NCBI GenBank assembly: GCA_027625915.1
Contig: JANTQA010000048.1
Coordinates: 558,001-622,000 of the forward strand
Reading direction: 5' to 3'
DNA length: 64,000 bases
From: Anaeramoeba flamelloides
Lineage: Eukaryota; Metamonada; Anaeramoebidae
In this document: positions 61,491 through 64,000 of the stretch, piece after piece
Numbering within the stretch: position 1 is the stretch's first letter
Layout: the number at the start of each line of letters is the position of its first letter
Notes under the pieces: model-generated
What the model was told of the DNA's origin: nothing
Databases searched by the model: none
What the model saw: the letters and a program-made list of their open reading frames with translations, nothing else
Made by a program: the position numbers and the translations under genes

Positions 61491-61806
61491 AGTTTTACCC
61501 TGGACACTGGTATTTAGGACTACTGTAATTTACGACACAATGTATTTATTTGCTGACTATTTGTTTGAAAAATATTAAAATTTATTTTTTTAAAATATCT
61601 CAAATGTAATAATCCAAAAGGGTATACCGGGCACATTTTAATGAAAAACAAAATGAATTTATTTTGAAAATTTTGATAAAAATCACACAATTCAAAATAA
61701 AAATGTATTTTATTGCACCAAACCCCTATACTGTGCTGGAGCATACGATTTTCTTTTTGAGAATAAATTTTCACTTGGCTTCGGAAAAGATATGAAAAGA
61801 AAAGTC

Positions 61807-62514
61807 TTATTTTTCTTGTTGATCAATCAGTAATTTTTGCAATTGTATAAACACAGAATCAATCCCAACATTATTTTGAAAAACAAAATCCCAGTTAAAA
61901 TTTTCATACCATTGAACAGTTTTGTCAAGCCATTCTCTTGAGTTTTCGTTTAGTTGGATCCTTTCGGGTTCCTTTTCTAGTCTTCCCAAGACCCGCTCCC
62001 ATAGAAGCTCTTGATCCACTTTGATATATGCTGTAAATATTTTGATGTCTGCTTTTTCCGAAAGTTCTTGGATCATTTTTTCAATTATTGGTTTCAGCAA
62101 GTTCCCATTTGAAGCATAATAGACTGCAGAATATGGCGATCGATCAGCAACAAACACTGACCTTTTTTTTTCTTTTGTTTCCTTTGTTTTTTCTTCTTTT
62201 TCTGTTTCCTTATCTTTTCCTTTCTTCTTGTTCAACAAAAGATGTGAAGTTTTTAATAGACGTTGAAACCAATTACTTAACCAATGAAGCTCCATTGTTA
62301 ACGTCTGAGGATGTAATGAATATTTTGGCAGATCTAAAAAAGCTTCATCCAAGACAGGTATTCCTTTTTCTTGACACTTTCTTTTGATTGTGGACTGATT
62401 TTGTGGATTGTTTAAAATGAATTAAAAAACAAATGAGAGAACAGTCAAAAGTTATCGAAAAATAATTTATACCTTTCCACTTCCATGTGGCCCTTCTAAA
62501 CAAATTACATTCAT
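61807..62514 (-). CDS. P-loop deoxynucleoside/thymidylate-kinase-like protein (209 residues)
   Basis: Two exons, 62514-62473 and 62394-61807, separated by a 78-bp intron (donor GTATAA, acceptor CAG, phase 0). Splicing joins MNVICLEGPHGSGK to STIKRK and completes a Walker A motif GPHGSGKST at residues 8-16, which strongly supports the model. Further family features: DEAFL at about 29-33, an ADRSPYSAVYYA segment resembling the DRS/DRY motif of the deoxynucleoside-kinase/thymidylate-kinase fold, an arm RVLGRLEKEPER that could be the lid, and a C-terminal helix. Length fits a small nucleotide kinase. A Lys/Glu-rich insert (about residues 68-90) sits in the middle. Probable role: phosphorylation of a nucleoside or nucleotide in salvage, cytosolic. 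Substrate cannot be told; another P-loop kinase is possible. Convergent with the Myb gene. Confidence 0.75.
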
Positions 62515-64000
62515 AAAAAAAAGAAATGGTGCCTTCAAAAAGTAACAAAAATCAAAAAATGAATTTATTAAACTGTGAAGAATGTCCTACAATTTAGGAC
62601 AAGCTATCAATTTTAACCCTTTTTTTCATACACCAAAGCTTTCTTCCCTGAATTAAAAATGGGTGAAGTTGTATCAATAAATTGGCCTTTTTAAAAAAAA
62701 TCAAATTAAATTTAAGGCTAACAATCCATGAAATTTGAAAAAAAGATTGTCTTTTTTAGGTATGGTGACATGTTAATTTGATTCTTAGTTGATCGATCTT
62801 GCACTTTATATGATTTTTAATAGTTGTTCAAAAACACAATTCTTGACAATTGAAATTTTTCCGAAATGAGAAGTAAAAAGTCTAAGACGAATCAGATAGT
62901 TGATATTTAAGAATGAAAAAATGTGTTATTAGGGTTATCAATTGAGATATTTATATCCCTTATGTCCAATTAACCTTAAAAAAAATTGTTTAAAAGATAC
63001 AAATAAAAAAAAAAGCTAAAAGAAAATTTTCTTTAACAATACAAAAATCAAACCATATTTTTTTATACCAACCAGGGTATAATCAGAATTGGAAAAAAAA
63101 AAAATAAATATTCAAAAAAAATGTTTTTGAACCACTATTAAAAATCATACCAAGTACAAGATCGATCAACTAAAAATCAAATTAACATATCACAATACCT
63201 AACGCAAGATAAACTTTTCAAATTTCAGAGATATTAACCTTTATTAATATTTAAAGTCTCGATTATTTTGAGAATTATTTTAAAGAGTTTTCTTCGCACG
63301 TATATAGAGTAATTTGATATAAACTCAGTTAAAATAGTGGAAAATTTCAAATTACAAAAGAAAAATATAAAATTTTTAAATTTTCAATCGTTTTTTTGCT
63401 GAATCACAGTCGACCCCCCCATAATCTAAAATAAAAGGGATTGTTATAAAACTATTTGCTTTGTAACATAGGAAATTCCAAAAAAATATAACTTTAGTTT
63501 AATATGAGTGAGTTTTGTAAAAAAGTCGATATTGAAAAAAGTTTGGATATTGCTTTTTGAAAATTTTCAAACAATAACTGATTATATTACTAAAAATGAT
63601 CAAATTTAGATCAAAATTAAAAGTTAATAATAATGTAATTGATGATTAAAATGTTTTCATTTGTATTTCATCGAAATTTGATTTTATGAATTTCAATTTC
63701 ATCAAGATGACTCAATAATATTTTAGTAAAACCAAATACTTTATTAAAATTGTAAATAATAGGATAATAAATAAAAAGTATATTTCTTGTACCATTCATA
63801 TAAATAATTATAAATTTTCTATATAAATATTAATATTTAATTTCAAGTATTATTTTCCAACTAATGCAGTCCTAATATATACTTATTAAGAAAGAATATT
63901 TCCAATTTATTGATTAATTTGTGAAAATTTCGATTCTTACCTCTGTTCCAAGGCTACAGTGAATTTTTTTTAATATCAAATTTTGATGTTGATATATATT
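62515..64000. other. right-edge region upstream of the kinase-like gene
   Basis: It contains element B copy 2 and otherwise AT-rich DNA without a supported ORF. The promoter of the kinase-like gene must start here; no specific element can be recognised. Confidence 0.5.
62710..63245. mobile_element. element B, copy 2 (about 535 bp)
   Basis: The ends are inverted repeats: CATGAAATTTGAAAAAAAGA at the left against TTTTCAAATTTCAGAGAT at the right, and ATGTTAATTTGATTCTTAGT then TGATCGATCTTG, mirrored at 63150-63195. Same organisation as 6415-6969 but considerably diverged. Confidence 0.6.

Larger units (their letters stand above)
57732..61806. other. intergenic region between convergent Myb and kinase-like genes
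   Basis: It contains F copy 4 (58584-59112), an AT dinucleotide repeat (about 59308-59338), E copy 4 (about 60005-60215) and repeat J copy 2 (about 61170-61490). No supported gene; the 84-codon minus-strand ORF at 61520-61774 has no recognisable domain. Confidence 0.6.

Overview
The window looks like nuclear DNA of a very AT-rich, intron-bearing protist. Coding exons stand out against poly-A/poly-T-rich noncoding DNA, introns are GT-AG, stops are standard, and the proteins carry Lys/Asn/Ser-rich low-complexity tracts. The lineage cannot be fixed from sequence alone; an amoeboid or flagellate group such as Anaeramoeba is only a guess. No rRNA, tRNA, CRISPR, operon or recognisable virus-like element was seen.

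Five protein-coding genes are supported, most only after splicing by eye. (1) Minus strand, 4379 to beyond position 1: a secreted parallel beta-helix surface protein whose exon 3 lies across a 3.66-kb intron. (2) Plus strand, 14246-37819: a six-exon, 23.6-kb gene for a protein of about 1,730 residues. It has two Ras-association/ubiquitin-like modules, a disordered region, a helical (possibly BAR-like) region, PH, PX, about a dozen ankyrin repeats and a C-terminal PB1/ubiquitin-like module, and is probably a membrane-phosphoinositide/small-GTPase scaffold. (3) Minus strand, 42600-41707: a basic orphan protein. (4) Plus strand, 46849-57731: a three-repeat (R1R2R3) Myb factor with an AT-hook and a long charged tail. 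(5) Minus strand, 62514-61807: a small P-loop nucleoside/nucleotide-kinase-like protein. Genes 3 and 4 are divergent and genes 4 and 5 convergent. A 63-codon ORF at 5375 is doubtful.

Introns fall into two classes, about 80-180 bp and 1.6-7.2 kb, with one of 704 bp. The long introns and intergenic DNA are packed with dispersed non-autonomous DNA elements. At least four families (called A, F, G and L here) have terminal inverted repeats bounded by TA dinucleotides, as for Tc1/mariner-type MITEs. Others (B, C, D, E) have long terminal repeats or hairpins. Nested insertions give a relative chronology: A and D inserted into C, and another element into an A relative. Two very similar A copies lie in opposite orientation in introns flanking exons 3-4 of the scaffold gene, so its pre-mRNA could form a stem of about 550 bp.

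Two genes (scaffold exon 1 and Myb exon 5) show a reading-frame change at long A runs. Assembly indels in homopolymers are the simplest explanation, but slippage is possible. Family letters are local labels, and all functional calls are from motif reading without database searches.
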